A stretch of DNA of 64,000 nucleotides from Alkalihalobacillus sp. LMS39 (GTDB lineage: Bacteria; Bacillota; Bacilli; Bacillales; Bacillaceae_F), in contig NZ_CP093300.1 in assembly GCF_022812285.1 (NCBI RefSeq), positions 1,426,001-1,490,000 of the forward strand. The letters are read 5' to 3'. The notes below the pieces were generated by a model. That model worked only from the letters and a program-made list of their open reading frames with translations, was not told the DNA's origin and did not search any database. Shown in pieces: positions 52,659-63,407 of the stretch (positions are counted from its first letter, which is position 1; every line of letters starts with the position of its first letter). The position numbers were made by a program, and so were the translations under genes.

Positions 52659-54611
52659 TTACTGTAAAAAGGAAGGTAAATTATTCTCGGACAAAGCCCC
52701 GTGAAATTCATCCCCATTTTTTGTGAAAAAGCGAACGTGGTAAAATCCAGGTACTCCTTCTTCAAAAAGGGTTAACGCTTCTTCAATATCTTGTGTGTTT
52801 TGGCTTGTTAACAAGACTTTGTACTCATATTCGTCAGATAATAATTGATAGGCATATAATTCTTCTTCAAATGTTTCCGTTGGTGTAATAATCTCCATTG
52901 ATTCAATATCGGAAGGGACAATTCGAATGTTTGCTAAAGCTTCTTTTTCTGCTAACCAGGCATCCACATATTGAAAAGATTTACTCCATTCAAGTTGAAT
53001 ATAACGTTTGTTTTCCAATTCTAGAGAGATAGTACCCCAGCTATGCCATGACATCATATCTTTATACGAAAGAGCATTTATATCTTGCTGTAATACTGAA
53101 AGAAATTCAGCCATTTCTTCCTCGGATGTAAATACCTTACCTTGCTTTGCAATAGGATGGTAAGAATAAATCCGAATTTTACTCAGTTGTGAGGCTTGAA
53201 GACCGCCAATGCCATAATAGTCTTGTTTATACACATCAGATTCAAGAATTTCTTTTAACTGTGAGTCAACATGATGAACGGGAATTAGATATTGTCTTGA
53301 AATCTTCCTCCCATTCGTTAATTGATACTGAAGGCTGATGGGCTGGTTTCGCCAAGTTAGTTCTGTTAGTTCAGCTGGTTTAGTGTCAACAATTTCTTGG
53401 TGAAGCACTCGTACCATGTCAATAAATTCAGGATCTTCAATAAAGGATACTTCCTTTACAGTGTCTTCATCATAGATGTTCACTAAATATGGATTTTGAT
53501 TAAAATAAACACTTTCAATTGAGTCAAGGGAAGGAACACGATTTTCAAAACCAAATAAATCAAATTGCACAAAAAGAAGTAATAATAAAACAATACTCGT
53601 GTAAATACTAAAGCCTTTTATAATACTTCGATCAAATACGCGCCAGCTTTTTTTCAATACCATGGATGCAATGAGATACCCAATAATCGATCCTGTTCCA
53701 TATCCAAAAATAACCCAACCTAATTGGTTGTTTTGCACACTAGCAAAATGACTTCCGATGACAAGCATCGAGCAGAACGTAATCCCATATTTAAAGATAG
53801 GTTTTAATATTGAAAATGCAATAGGCTCAGAGGCTTTTTCAATATGACGGTACCTATAAAGAGAATAGGATAATACAAATAAAGCTATTGTGACAATGAC
53901 ATAGATAATAATTTCTATCACGGTGTAAGGCATATTAGTATAGGCATATAACCGGGTGATTGGAGATAATCTTTCAATCCATGAAGAAAGTTGAAGATTA
54001 GAAAACCCATATAATAAAAGGTCTAATTGATAGACAACGAGTGTAAAAAGTCCTATGGGCAAAAATAGCAGAATATACGTAAGTATCCCTTGTGCAACAG
54101 ATAACCCTGAAAACATTCCAACTGCCGTTGAAAAAGCAAACATAAATATAGCAAGTAAGGAATAAAGAAGAAGCCATTCAACAAGGTCCCCGATTGTCAC
54201 GAAATGATAAAGTTGATGGGATTGCGTGACAAGCCAAGCAATACCACCTGTAATCCAAATCGGGATAAGTAATAAAATAATCCCTGAAAATATATGATTA
54301 GCCAATAAGTTCAATCGTGTTATAGGTAGGCTATGAATCATATCTGCGGAATCTTTTACATGCATGTATCGGAATAAAAAAATCGCAGTTAATACAGGCA
54401 TAATAAACAAGAATAGTGATTGCCATTCAGACGTTTCTAAAAATATGTTTGTCACATAGGTATAAGGAAAGTGTTTACTTGACACAACCATTAATAATTG
54501 AAGCGGGCTAGAATAGAGTAAACCGATAAGAAAGACAATCCCGATCCAGCCATGTTGTTTTAAATTTTGCAACAATATTCCTTTATTAAAGAAGGATGTT
54601 TTTGAACTCAT
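52659..54611 (-). CDS. ABC transporter permease with large extracytoplasmic region (YtrC/D-like)
   Basis: This 650-residue permease is last in a three-gene operon. The N-terminal two thirds contains about ten membrane helices in ABC-2 style (ILLQNLKQHGWIGIVFLIGLL onward, with FRYMHVKDSADMIHSLPITR). The C-terminal roughly 270 residues form a soluble domain of unknown fold, seen in Bacillaceae permeases next to YtrA/YtrB-like proteins. The start at 54611 has GGGAGGTG upstream and lies inside the end of the ATPase gene (26-base overlap), implying translational coupling. In B. subtilis ytr genes respond to wall-active antibiotics; this role is inferred from operon type only. Confidence 0.8.
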   Translation of the reverse strand: MSSKTSFFNKGILLQNLKQHGWIGIVFLIGLLYSSPLQLLMVVSSKHFPYTYVTNIFLETSEWQSLFLFIMPVLTAIFLFRYMHVKDSADMIHSLPITRLNLLANHIFSGIILLLIPIWITGGIAWLVTQSHQLYHFVTIGDLVEWLLLYSLLAIFMFAFSTAVGMFSGLSVAQGILTYILLFLPIGLFTLVVYQLDLLLYGFSNLQLSSWIERLSPITRLYAYTNMPYTVIEIIIYVIVTIALFVLSYSLYRYRHIEKASEPIAFSILKPIFKYGITFCSMLVIGSHFASVQNNQLGWVIFGYGTGSIIGYLIASMVLKKSWRVFDRSIIKGFSIYTSIVLLLLLFVQFDLFGFENRVPSLDSIESVYFNQNPYLVNIYDEDTVKEVSFIEDPEFIDMVRVLHQEIVDTKPAELTELTWRNQPISLQYQLTNGRKISRQYLIPVHHVDSQLKEILESDVYKQDYYGIGGLQASQLSKIRIYSYHPIAKQGKVFTSEEEMAEFLSVLQQDINALSYKDMMSWHSWGTISLELENKRYIQLEWSKSFQYVDAWLAEKEALANIRIVPSDIESMEIITPTETFEEELYAYQLLSDEYEYKVLLTSQNTQDIEEALTLFEEGVPGFYHVRFFTKNGDEFHGALSENNLPSFLQ

Positions 54612-55488
54612 AACCAACACCTCCCATTTCATAAATGAAGATTTCCTCAAGTGTAAGTGGTAATAAATCAAAAACGGTTGGGCCGAATTGTTCGATATAC
54701 GTGGTTATTGTATCTTCATGGCCTTTTACAACGTATAAAATAACGCTTCCCCGTTTTTCTTTGTGCAGGACATTCAGGTTGTTTTCAATTAGCTCTTCTT
54801 GATCTTTCGTTTGTAATACAATTTGAATTTTATGTGTATCTGCTTTTAAATCATCAACATCTTTTTCAATAAGAAGTTTTCCTTCGTGCATAATCCCAAC
54901 ATGGTCACAAATATCTTCTATCTCCCGTAAATTATGAGAAGAGACGAGGATCGTCATTTCACGTTCAGCCACATCTTGAAATAGGAGATTTTTAATTTTT
55001 TGTCGCATGACAGAATCTAATCCATCAATTGGCTCATCTAGGATGATAAGATCAGGCATGGTAGACAACGCAAGCCAGAAAGCGACTTGTCGCTTCATTC
55101 CTTTTGATAAACGTTGAATCTTTCGTTTTGGATCAATGCCAAACACTTCTTGTAAGCGAATATATCTCGATTCATTCCACTCTGTGTAAAAATGGCGATA
55201 ATAATGAGCCATTTGGTGAACCGTAGATTGTGGTAAAAAGTAAGGGACGTCAGGGATGAAGATAATATTTTGTTTGATTTTCACATTTTCAAAGTTTGGT
55301 TCCCCGTTGATAAGTATCGTTCCATAATCTGGTTTATAAATTCCGGCAATCATTTTTAATAGTGTTGTTTTACCAGCCCCATTGGACCCTAATAAGCCAT
55401 ATATAGATCCTTTTGCTACATGTAGATCCAAATCGTTTACAGCCTTTTCATTTTCAAACGTTTTGGATAACTGGTTAATTTCAATCAT
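54586..55488 (-). CDS. ABC transporter ATP-binding protein, YtrB-like
   Basis: This 300-residue ATPase has Walker A GSNGAGKTT (residues 34-42), the signature LSKGMKRQ and Walker B LIILDEPIDGLD, followed by the SSHNLREIEDICDHVG switch region. It pairs with the downstream permease. The ATG overlaps the stop of the GntR gene by four bases (ATGA), so the three genes are one operon. The family is that of YtrB/BcrA-type exporters. The cargo is unknown. Confidence 0.92.
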   Translation of the reverse strand: MIEINQLSKTFENEKAVNDLDLHVAKGSIYGLLGSNGAGKTTLLKMIAGIYKPDYGTILINGEPNFENVKIKQNIIFIPDVPYFLPQSTVHQMAHYYRHFYTEWNESRYIRLQEVFGIDPKRKIQRLSKGMKRQVAFWLALSTMPDLIILDEPIDGLDSVMRQKIKNLLFQDVAEREMTILVSSHNLREIEDICDHVGIMHEGKLLIEKDVDDLKADTHKIQIVLQTKDQEELIENNLNVLHKEKRGSVILYVVKGHEDTITTYIEQFGPTVFDLLPLTLEEIFIYEMGGVGYEFKNILL

Positions 55489-55871
55489 GAGGATTCGCCT
55501 CCTTCAGTTACCTTTTTTGCTTTAGTATAAAGTTGTAACAGTTCATCTTTTGTTAATCCTAGAAAGACGGCTTCTGTTAAAAGCTTAAATAGTTCTGCTT
55601 CAACTTCATTTCGTTTATCTTCATTAGGCATAATATCGATCGAAACGACGAAATATCCTTTACCAATAACAGAATACAAATAGCCTTGGCGTTCTAGTTC
55701 GCGATAGGCTTTTTGTATTGTATTGGGATTCACTGTAATTTGATTGGATAGCATTCGAACAGAAGGTAATTTTTCATCTGGTTGTAACACTTGGTTCATA
55801 ATTAAGTTTTTAATTTTTTCAATAATCTGTTCGTAAATAGGGCTTCGACTTCGGTTATCAAGCTCAAACAT
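55485..55871 (-). CDS. GntR-family repressor, YtrA subfamily
   Basis: This 128-residue protein has the GntR winged helix (residues 10-75; SPIYEQIIEKIKNLIMNQVL, LPSVRMLSNQITVNPNTIQKA) and only a short C-terminal helical tail, the YtrA layout. GGGGGAGGGG precedes the ATG. It is first in the operon with the ABC genes and lies just downstream of a perfect 11-base inverted repeat that is its likely operator, giving autoregulation. Other YtrA-type operons are induced by cell-wall stress. Confidence 0.92.
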   Translation of the reverse strand: MFELDNRSRSPIYEQIIEKIKNLIMNQVLQPDEKLPSVRMLSNQITVNPNTIQKAYRELERQGYLYSVIGKGYFVVSIDIMPNEDKRNEVEAELFKLLTEAVFLGLTKDELLQLYTKAKKVTEGGESS

Positions 55872-55889
55872 GCCCCTCCCCCTTTAGTT

Positions 55890-55920
55890 CGAACTGTATT
55901 ACGCTTACTAATACAGTTCG
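55890..55920. promoter_or_regulatory. Probable YtrA-type operator
   Basis: A perfect inverted repeat, CGAACTGTATT and AATACAGTTCG with a 9-base spacer, lies 19 bases upstream of the GntR start codon. Size and position fit an operator for the first gene's product. Confidence 0.7.
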
Positions 55921-55993
55921 TATTGTATCAATGCTATTCGTATTTGTCTAGCTTTTTGTATAGACAGTTGAAGGATAATGGGTCCTTTTAATT

Positions 55994-56014
55994 ATAGCGG
56001 AACATATGTCCGAA
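55994..56014 (-). repeat. R1 solo unit
   Basis: A single reverse-type R1 unit (TATAGCGGAACATATGTCCGA) with no partner units around it. It lies beside the terminator of the histidine kinase gene. Confidence 0.7.
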
Positions 56015-56060
56015 AAAAAAAGCCACTAATAAAGCGAACTTTCCTTTTTAAAGTGGCTAA
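56015..56060 (-). terminator. Terminator of the histidine kinase gene
   Basis: On the minus strand AGCCACTTTAAAAAGG... pairs through AGCCACT with AGTGGCT, followed by a run of nine T. It lies 22 bases past the kinase stop. Confidence 0.75.
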
Positions 56061-56081
56061 TCTGGGAGAATTCTTATTCAT

Positions 56082-57674
56082 CTATAATGGTAATGTAATC
56101 GTAAATGTCGTACCAATTCCTTTTGTGGATTGGACGGTAATCGTTCCTTTATGATTTTTAATAATTCGATAACAGACGGAAAGCCCTAACCCAATTCCAT
56201 CATCTTTTGTTGTGAAAAAAGGTGTGAACAATTGTTGAAGTTCTTCATTTGACATCCCGACGCCATTATCTTCAATATTAATTTTTACTTCTTTGTCTGT
56301 CACAGATGTACTAAGGGAAATAATTCCACCGTTTGTCATAACATCCATTGCATTTTGAAATAAATTAATAAACACTTGTTTCAATTGACTTGGGTCGACA
56401 AGAAGTAAAATGTCTTCATTTGGGATTTGCGTTAAATCAAATTGAACATTTTTTAAATTGCCTTCACTTTCCATTAAGTTCACGGTTTGTTGTATTAATT
56501 CAATGATGTTAATTTGCCGCTTTGAAGGAGCTTCTGATTTTGCTGTTATAACAAAAGTATCCACTAAATGTTTGATTCGATGTAATTCATCATGGATAAT
56601 ATCGTAATACCAGCTTGTTTCGGCATTATGATGTTGCTTTTTTAATATGTCAATAAAACCCATAATAGGCGTAAGCGGGTTTCGGATTTCATGAGCTAGT
56701 CCTGCACTTAATTTACCAATAGCAGAAAATTTTTCATTCACGATGACTTGTTGTTCTAATTGATGTCGTTCTGTAAAATCATGAAATTGCCCGAGGGCCC
56801 CAATTAACTTGTTATTTAAATCAAAAATCGGAACAATGTCGGCGATAAAATAATATGTCTGCTTATTTGCAGAACATGTGATTTCAATGTTCTCCATTTT
56901 TTTTACTTCCTGTAATACGGTTTGGAAATAGCCACCAACTAAATGGATGTCAGAAATGGGCTGGCCGATAAGGTTCTTGTCTACTAAATTAAAGATGAAG
57001 GAGGCACTATCATTTATAGATGAAATGACGCCGTTCTCATCGGTAATAATAATTCCATTTCGATTTGAATTAATCATGTTTTGATTAAATTCTAGTAGTT
57101 TTTTATGCTGTGTATATAAAGCCAGTTCTCGCTCAATTGAATCAACAGATGAAGCTAACAGTCCAAGATGCAGGGTGTTGCTATGCTCTTTTTTTGTTAT
57201 CATTGTGATCGTTCCACCTAGATAAGACTCGTTTTGACTCATAATATGAAAAGCGGAGGTAGTGGAACTATAATCAAAGAAATGTGGATAAAAATGCTCT
57301 TCCCCTTTAGTTTGAATTGAATGCTTATGTTTTAAGCAAAGACTAATCGAAGTCGTACCTAAATGTTGTTCTGAGAAGCTAGTTCCAACAACAATACCTA
57401 GCGATTCTTTCAGTTGCTCGTCACCATAAAGGTCAATAATTATACCATCTTCATTCGATATTAAAATCAAAGTAGGGATACCATCCATATAACTGACTTG
57501 TTTTTTTATAAAGTGCTTCGTTACGATAATTACTTCTTCAAATAGTTGTCGTAATGATTTAAGTTCGTCTTCAGAGTAAACAGGGGCTAATGAAGGGAAC
57601 TGTTCGCGGCTTAGACGATATGTATGTTCACAAGTATGTTTTGAGTATGTAATATACCAAGGTTCATTCTTCAT
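56082..57674 (-). CDS. PAS-domain sensor histidine kinase (orphan)
   Basis: This 530-residue kinase has no membrane helix. Residues 1-175 resemble the GAF-like sensory part of AcoR/DhaR-type activators. A PAS domain follows at about 190-300 (NGIIITDENGVISSINDSAS). The HisKA phospho-acceptor region is HEIRNPLTPIMGF (near residue 327). The ATPase domain carries the N-box (NLFQNAMDVMTNGG), G1 (IEDNGVGM), F-box and G2 (GLGLSVCY), so it is complete. The architecture resembles KinA/KinE-like or NtrB-like cytosolic kinases. No response regulator gene is adjacent. The ATG at 57674 lies about 12 bases after AGGAGGG; an in-frame ATG at 57698 has no site. Confidence 0.88.
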   Translation of the reverse strand: MKNEPWYITYSKHTCEHTYRLSREQFPSLAPVYSEDELKSLRQLFEEVIIVTKHFIKKQVSYMDGIPTLILISNEDGIIIDLYGDEQLKESLGIVVGTSFSEQHLGTTSISLCLKHKHSIQTKGEEHFYPHFFDYSSTTSAFHIMSQNESYLGGTITMITKKEHSNTLHLGLLASSVDSIERELALYTQHKKLLEFNQNMINSNRNGIIITDENGVISSINDSASFIFNLVDKNLIGQPISDIHLVGGYFQTVLQEVKKMENIEITCSANKQTYYFIADIVPIFDLNNKLIGALGQFHDFTERHQLEQQVIVNEKFSAIGKLSAGLAHEIRNPLTPIMGFIDILKKQHHNAETSWYYDIIHDELHRIKHLVDTFVITAKSEAPSKRQINIIELIQQTVNLMESEGNLKNVQFDLTQIPNEDILLLVDPSQLKQVFINLFQNAMDVMTNGGIISLSTSVTDKEVKINIEDNGVGMSNEELQQLFTPFFTTKDDGIGLGLSVCYRIIKNHKGTITVQSTKGIGTTFTITLPL

Positions 57675-57965
57675 ATAAGACAGAATCCCTCCTACCATGT
57701 TATTTCGAAGATGTTATACTACTATTCTATACTATAGTGTAAACTATGACTATGGTCTAGTATATTTAGTTGAATTTGTAAGCTTATAAGAATTCTTCAA
57801 GTTTTTTTTGAATTCGCCATGGAGTACCTGCTATATTGAATATACATTTTATGATACTATTTTGATAATTGATATACAAAATAGAACAACTCGTCTAATA
57901 AGAAAAGATAACGATACATAGATACAAGGGTAAGATTTTATATGTGCAAAAAAATAGGAGGGTTT

Positions 57966-58859
57966 ATGAATCAAACTGATATTTTAATCTGGATTACAAA
58001 ATGGCAAAATCCGTTTTTGGATTTTATCGCAAGTATCCTCACCTTTTTGGGAAATGAGGAATTTTATTTTTTAATTTTACCGTTGATTTATTGGTGTTTT
58101 TCGAAACAAATGGGATTTCGTCTTTTTTATATTTTTTTATTATCTATGTATAGTAATGCATTCCTGAAAGTAAATATTGCTGTAACGAGACCGATCGGTT
58201 CAGAAGGAATTTCGTCTATATTTGTAGAATCTGCTCAAGTAGGAAGTCATTATCCTCATGATTCATTTCCAAGTGGACATGCTCAAGGTTCGACGACTTT
58301 GTGGGGGTATTTAGCTTATATGGTGAAACAGAGAAATTTCACGATATTTGCTTGTATTCTCATCTTCCTTATTTCATGTTCGCGCTTATATTCTGGTCTA
58401 CACTGGCCAATAGATGTGATAAGTGGCATCCTTATCGGTTTAGGGATCATTTTATTATCATTTCAATTACAGCAGTGGATGTCAGCTACAACGTCAACAA
58501 TGAAATGGGGGATCGTGACACTCATTCCGTTAGTTCTGATGTTTGTGTTCCCGCATGATGAGGGGATTAAATACAGTGCGTTTTTATTAGGAGCAGGCAT
58601 CGGATATTTGCTTGAAAAGTCATTCGTCAATATGGAAATTTCTCCAGTTCTTTGGAGAAAAATAGTCGTTTATGTTATGGGGATTATTGGGATTTTTGCG
58701 TTGCAAGGTGGGCTAAAGGTACTTTTACCTCCTCTTTTAATGTGGGACTTTACCCGTTATGTCATCATAGGGTTATGGGGGTTGTTAGGAGCGCCTTATT
58801 TGTTTGTTTTGTTTGGACTATATAAAAAGTCACCCGAAGAAAAAGATAACGACTTATAA
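57966..58859 (+). CDS. PAP2-family membrane phosphatase
   Basis: This 297-residue membrane protein has about seven helices and the complete PAP2 phosphatase signature: KVNIAVTRPIG (motif 1), FPSGHAQG (motif 2, catalytic histidine) and SRLYSGLHWPIDV (motif 3). It probably dephosphorylates a lipid phosphate such as phosphatidate or undecaprenyl pyrophosphate, with the active site outside the membrane. The ATG at 57966 directly follows AGGAGG with short spacing, and the ATG eight codons earlier (57942) is a possible alternative. The GNAT gene follows 28 bases downstream, likely cotranscribed. Confidence 0.9.
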   Translation: MNQTDILIWITKWQNPFLDFIASILTFLGNEEFYFLILPLIYWCFSKQMGFRLFYIFLLSMYSNAFLKVNIAVTRPIGSEGISSIFVESAQVGSHYPHDSFPSGHAQGSTTLWGYLAYMVKQRNFTIFACILIFLISCSRLYSGLHWPIDVISGILIGLGIILLSFQLQQWMSATTSTMKWGIVTLIPLVLMFVFPHDEGIKYSAFLLGAGIGYLLEKSFVNMEISPVLWRKIVVYVMGIIGIFALQGGLKVLLPPLLMWDFTRYVIIGLWGLLGAPYLFVLFGLYKKSPEEKDNDL

Positions 58860-58887
58860 TACTAAATATACGTAAGGAGAGCACCTT

Positions 58888-59703
58888 ATGTTAGTAGAAT
58901 TACATCGTGAGCGCTTTTTTCAAGTCACTTCGTTTTTTGAAGAAAAGCTGCACTATATTCCAGTGATGACAGTATTGAATGGACAATATCCAGGTCGTGT
59001 TTTTGTTGACAATGTTCATAAACCAACAGTTGTTGTTGTCATTGCTATTAATCGATGGATATATATAGAAGGAACGATTCCAACTGAGTTAGAAGGAAGA
59101 CTTCTTTTTAATATGGAAAGGATCATTTCTTTTGTTGGTGAAGATATCGATAGATTTGAAGTGTATGCAAATAATAAGGGAGTATGGGAAGAGGAGTTTC
59201 TCGCTCCCCATCGTCGTTACAATGCAAAAAAGCATTATGAGTCAACATATACATTCAATAAACAGGAATTTTATCAAATGAAATCTAAGTTTGCAGCAAA
59301 AGATAATCTTTCTATTCATATTGAGCGTTTCCCTATGCTACCAGAGAAATATGCGGTTTCCGCTTACTCACACTATTTGCAAGAAACAAAAATTGGAGCG
59401 AGAATAAAAAAAGGAAAAAATACAGTTACAATTTGTAAAAACAACGGCTTTGAATACGATAATTATTATTTTATTGATGTCGATACTTTTCAAGAAGAAG
59501 ACAGAGGTAAAGGTTATGCCTTTATTGCAGCAGCACTCGTGATTGAATATGAGTTAGAACGAGGATTAGAGCCTTTATGGGAAACGACCAATCATAATGA
59601 AGCTTCACACCGTTTAGCAACGAAATTAGGGTTTAAAAAAGAGGTATCTTATCCTGTCTATACGTTTTACAAAAAAGAATCGAAAGAAAAAGAAAACGAG
59701 TAA
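58888..59703 (+). CDS. GNAT acetyltransferase (ZmaR-type GNAT_acetyltran)
   Basis: This 271-residue protein has a roughly 130-residue N-terminal half of the GNAT_acetyltran type (VTSFFEEKLHYIPVMTVLNG, with the GRVFVDN motif). A C-terminal GNAT fold holds the acetyl-CoA region RGKGYAFIAAALVIEY and the TTNHNEASHRLATKLGF motif. The group includes zwittermicin-resistance-like proteins, but many members have no known substrate. TAAGGAGAG precedes the ATG. It is downstream of the PAP2 gene, and its stop lies in a terminator stem. Confidence 0.85.
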   Translation: MLVELHRERFFQVTSFFEEKLHYIPVMTVLNGQYPGRVFVDNVHKPTVVVVIAINRWIYIEGTIPTELEGRLLFNMERIISFVGEDIDRFEVYANNKGVWEEEFLAPHRRYNAKKHYESTYTFNKQEFYQMKSKFAAKDNLSIHIERFPMLPEKYAVSAYSHYLQETKIGARIKKGKNTVTICKNNGFEYDNYYFIDVDTFQEEDRGKGYAFIAAALVIEYELERGLEPLWETTNHNEASHRLATKLGFKKEVSYPVYTFYKKESKEKENE

Positions 59704-59733
59704 GTCATAATATTTATGATTTACTCGTTTTTA
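59698..59733 (+). terminator. Terminator of the PAP2-GNAT pair
   Basis: The arms CGAGTAAGTCATAA and TTATGATTTACTCG are followed by TTTTT. The left arm contains the GNAT stop codon. Confidence 0.85.
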
Positions 59734-59748
59734 AGTATAAAAGGGAAT

Positions 59749-61422
59749 TTATACTAAATATACTTTTGCCTCATATGGCTTTAATGTTAATATGGTGCCA
59801 TTAAGCTGTTCTTCATCATCATTTGTAATAAGAATTTGTCGTTGTTCACTGGCAAAAATGTCGGGGAGGGTAATTGTTGTTGTATCACCATAAAAATTAC
59901 ATGCTACAAACAATGTTTGCTCTTTGAAAGTCCGAGTATAAGCAAACACTTGTGAATGGTCCTCTTGCCATATATCATATGATCCATAAATGATGATGTC
60001 ATTTGATTTTCGAGTGTGAATAAGCTTTTTATAATAATAAAATACCGAATCTTTATCTTCGAGTGCTTGTTTCACGTTTATCGTAGCATAATTCGGATTG
60101 ACGTTTATCCAAGGTGTTCCAATTGTAAACCCACTATGTTCACTATCATCCCATTGCATTGGTGTTCTAGCATTATCGCGACCTTTTATATAAATACTAT
60201 TCATGATGCTGTCTTTGTCTAGACCCGCTTCCAGTTTTTCATTGTACATATTAATAGTTTCAATATCTTTATAATCCGAGATGTCAGGAAACTTTACATT
60301 GGTCATCCCGATTTCTTCTCCTTGATAAATATAAGGCGTGCCTTTCATCATATGAAGTAGAGTTCCTAGCATTTTAGCTGATTTGTTTCGGTACTCTTTA
60401 TCATTTCCAAACCTTGATACAATTCGTGGTTGGTCATGGTTATTCCAATATAAGCTGTTCCAACCTTGATTTTCTAACCCTTTTTGCCAACGTGATAAAC
60501 TCCATTTTAAGTCTGCTAATTGTAATGGTTTCACATCCCACTTTCCATTACCAGAGTCTAAATCCATATGTTCAAATTGAAAGAGCATATTCACTTCATT
60601 TCGGTCTTCTGCTGTATATAGAACAGCATCTTCTGGTGAGACACCAGGTGTTTCTCCGACCGTGAGAATATCGTATTTTGATAACACTTCTTTGTTCATT
60701 TCTTGCAAAAATTCATGAATTCGTGGACCGTTCATAAAAAACTCATGGCCAGAGCTATACTGTTCACCAGGGACCGAAGGAGCATCAGGTAACCCTTCTT
60801 CCTTTGAAATCATGTTAATGACATCCATGCGGAAGCCGTCAATTCCTTTCTCAAGCCACCATGTCATCATGTCATAAACTTCTTTTCGAAGTTGAGGGTT
60901 TTCCCAGTTTAAATCGGGTTGTTTTTTTGAAAACAAGTGGAGAAAATACTGTTCAGTTGCTTCATCAAATTGCCATGCTGAACCACTGAAAAAAGATGAC
61001 CAATTGTTCGGTTCTTTCCCGTCTTTTCCATCTCGCCAAATATAATAGTCGCGATATTTATTCTCTTTTGATTTTCTAGACTCTACAAACCAAGCATGTT
61101 CATCTGAACTATGATTGACTACAAGGTCCATAATTAATTTAATCCCACGGTTATGCATTTCCTCAAGCAAACGCTCCCAATCTTCCATTGTTCCGAATTC
61201 ATCCATGATGGCTTGGTAATTACTAATGTCGTATCCATTATCATCATTTGGTGATTCATAAACGGGAGATAACCAGACAACGTCTATTCCTAACTCTTGT
61301 AGATAATCTAATTTAGAAATGATTCCGTTTAAATCTCCAATTCCATCTCCATTACTATCCATAAAACTTCGTGGATAGATTTGATATACAACACTTTCTT
61401 TCCACCAATATCGTTTTTCCAT
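59749..61422 (-). CDS. malL: Oligo-1,6-glucosidase / alpha-glucosidase (GH13_31)
   Basis: This 557-residue cytoplasmic enzyme hydrolyses terminal alpha-1,6 or alpha-1,4 glucose from isomalto- and malto-oligosaccharides. GH13 motifs are DLVVNHSSDEHAWF, GFRMDVINMI (nucleophile Asp), TVGETPGV (acid Glu) and WNNHDQPR. The start YWWKESVVYQIYPRSFMDSNGDGIGDL is typical of the oligo-1,6-glucosidase clade. Length fits MalL. Two ATGs two codons apart follow AGGAGTGA; the second is used here because the spacing is better. It lies 18 bases or so downstream of the neopullulanase gene, forming a maltodextrin operon. Confidence 0.93.
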   Translation of the reverse strand: MEKRYWWKESVVYQIYPRSFMDSNGDGIGDLNGIISKLDYLQELGIDVVWLSPVYESPNDDNGYDISNYQAIMDEFGTMEDWERLLEEMHNRGIKLIMDLVVNHSSDEHAWFVESRKSKENKYRDYYIWRDGKDGKEPNNWSSFFSGSAWQFDEATEQYFLHLFSKKQPDLNWENPQLRKEVYDMMTWWLEKGIDGFRMDVINMISKEEGLPDAPSVPGEQYSSGHEFFMNGPRIHEFLQEMNKEVLSKYDILTVGETPGVSPEDAVLYTAEDRNEVNMLFQFEHMDLDSGNGKWDVKPLQLADLKWSLSRWQKGLENQGWNSLYWNNHDQPRIVSRFGNDKEYRNKSAKMLGTLLHMMKGTPYIYQGEEIGMTNVKFPDISDYKDIETINMYNEKLEAGLDKDSIMNSIYIKGRDNARTPMQWDDSEHSGFTIGTPWINVNPNYATINVKQALEDKDSVFYYYKKLIHTRKSNDIIIYGSYDIWQEDHSQVFAYTRTFKEQTLFVACNFYGDTTTITLPDIFASEQRQILITNDDEEQLNGTILTLKPYEAKVYLV

Positions 61423-61445
61423 TTTCATTCACTCCTACCATTTTC

Positions 61446-63230
<1,785 letters not shown>

Positions 63231-63242
63231 CTACTTACAGAT

Positions 63243-63282
63243 ACGATAGGAGAACTACATAGTTGTTGTCAAGCGTTTGCAT
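63243..63282 (-). promoter_or_regulatory. Promoter and operator of the neopullulanase-malL operon
   Basis: On the minus strand TTGACA (63267-63272) and TATCGT (63243-63248) are 18 bases apart. ATGCAAACGCTT overlaps the -35 and has the GCAAACG core of LacI/CcpA/MalR operators, so repression by such a protein is likely. Confidence 0.6.
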
Positions 63283-63362
63283 AAAATAAAAACCGTAATA
63301 TCTGTTAAAATAGGTTGATAGGATAAGAGTCTTGTGTTTATAATAAGTAAAAAGAACTACTT

Positions 63363-63376
63363 CGTTTGCGCAAACG
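63363..63376. promoter_or_regulatory. LacI-family operator upstream of the chemoreceptor
   Basis: CGTTTGCGCAAACG is a perfect 14-base palindrome, 32 bases before the chemoreceptor start. It shares the CGTTTGC half-site with the operator at 63271-63282, about 90 bases away, so one repressor could bind both. Confidence 0.65.
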
Positions 63377-63407
63377 ATTTCGTATTCATTTTTGAGGGGG
63401 AAACAAC

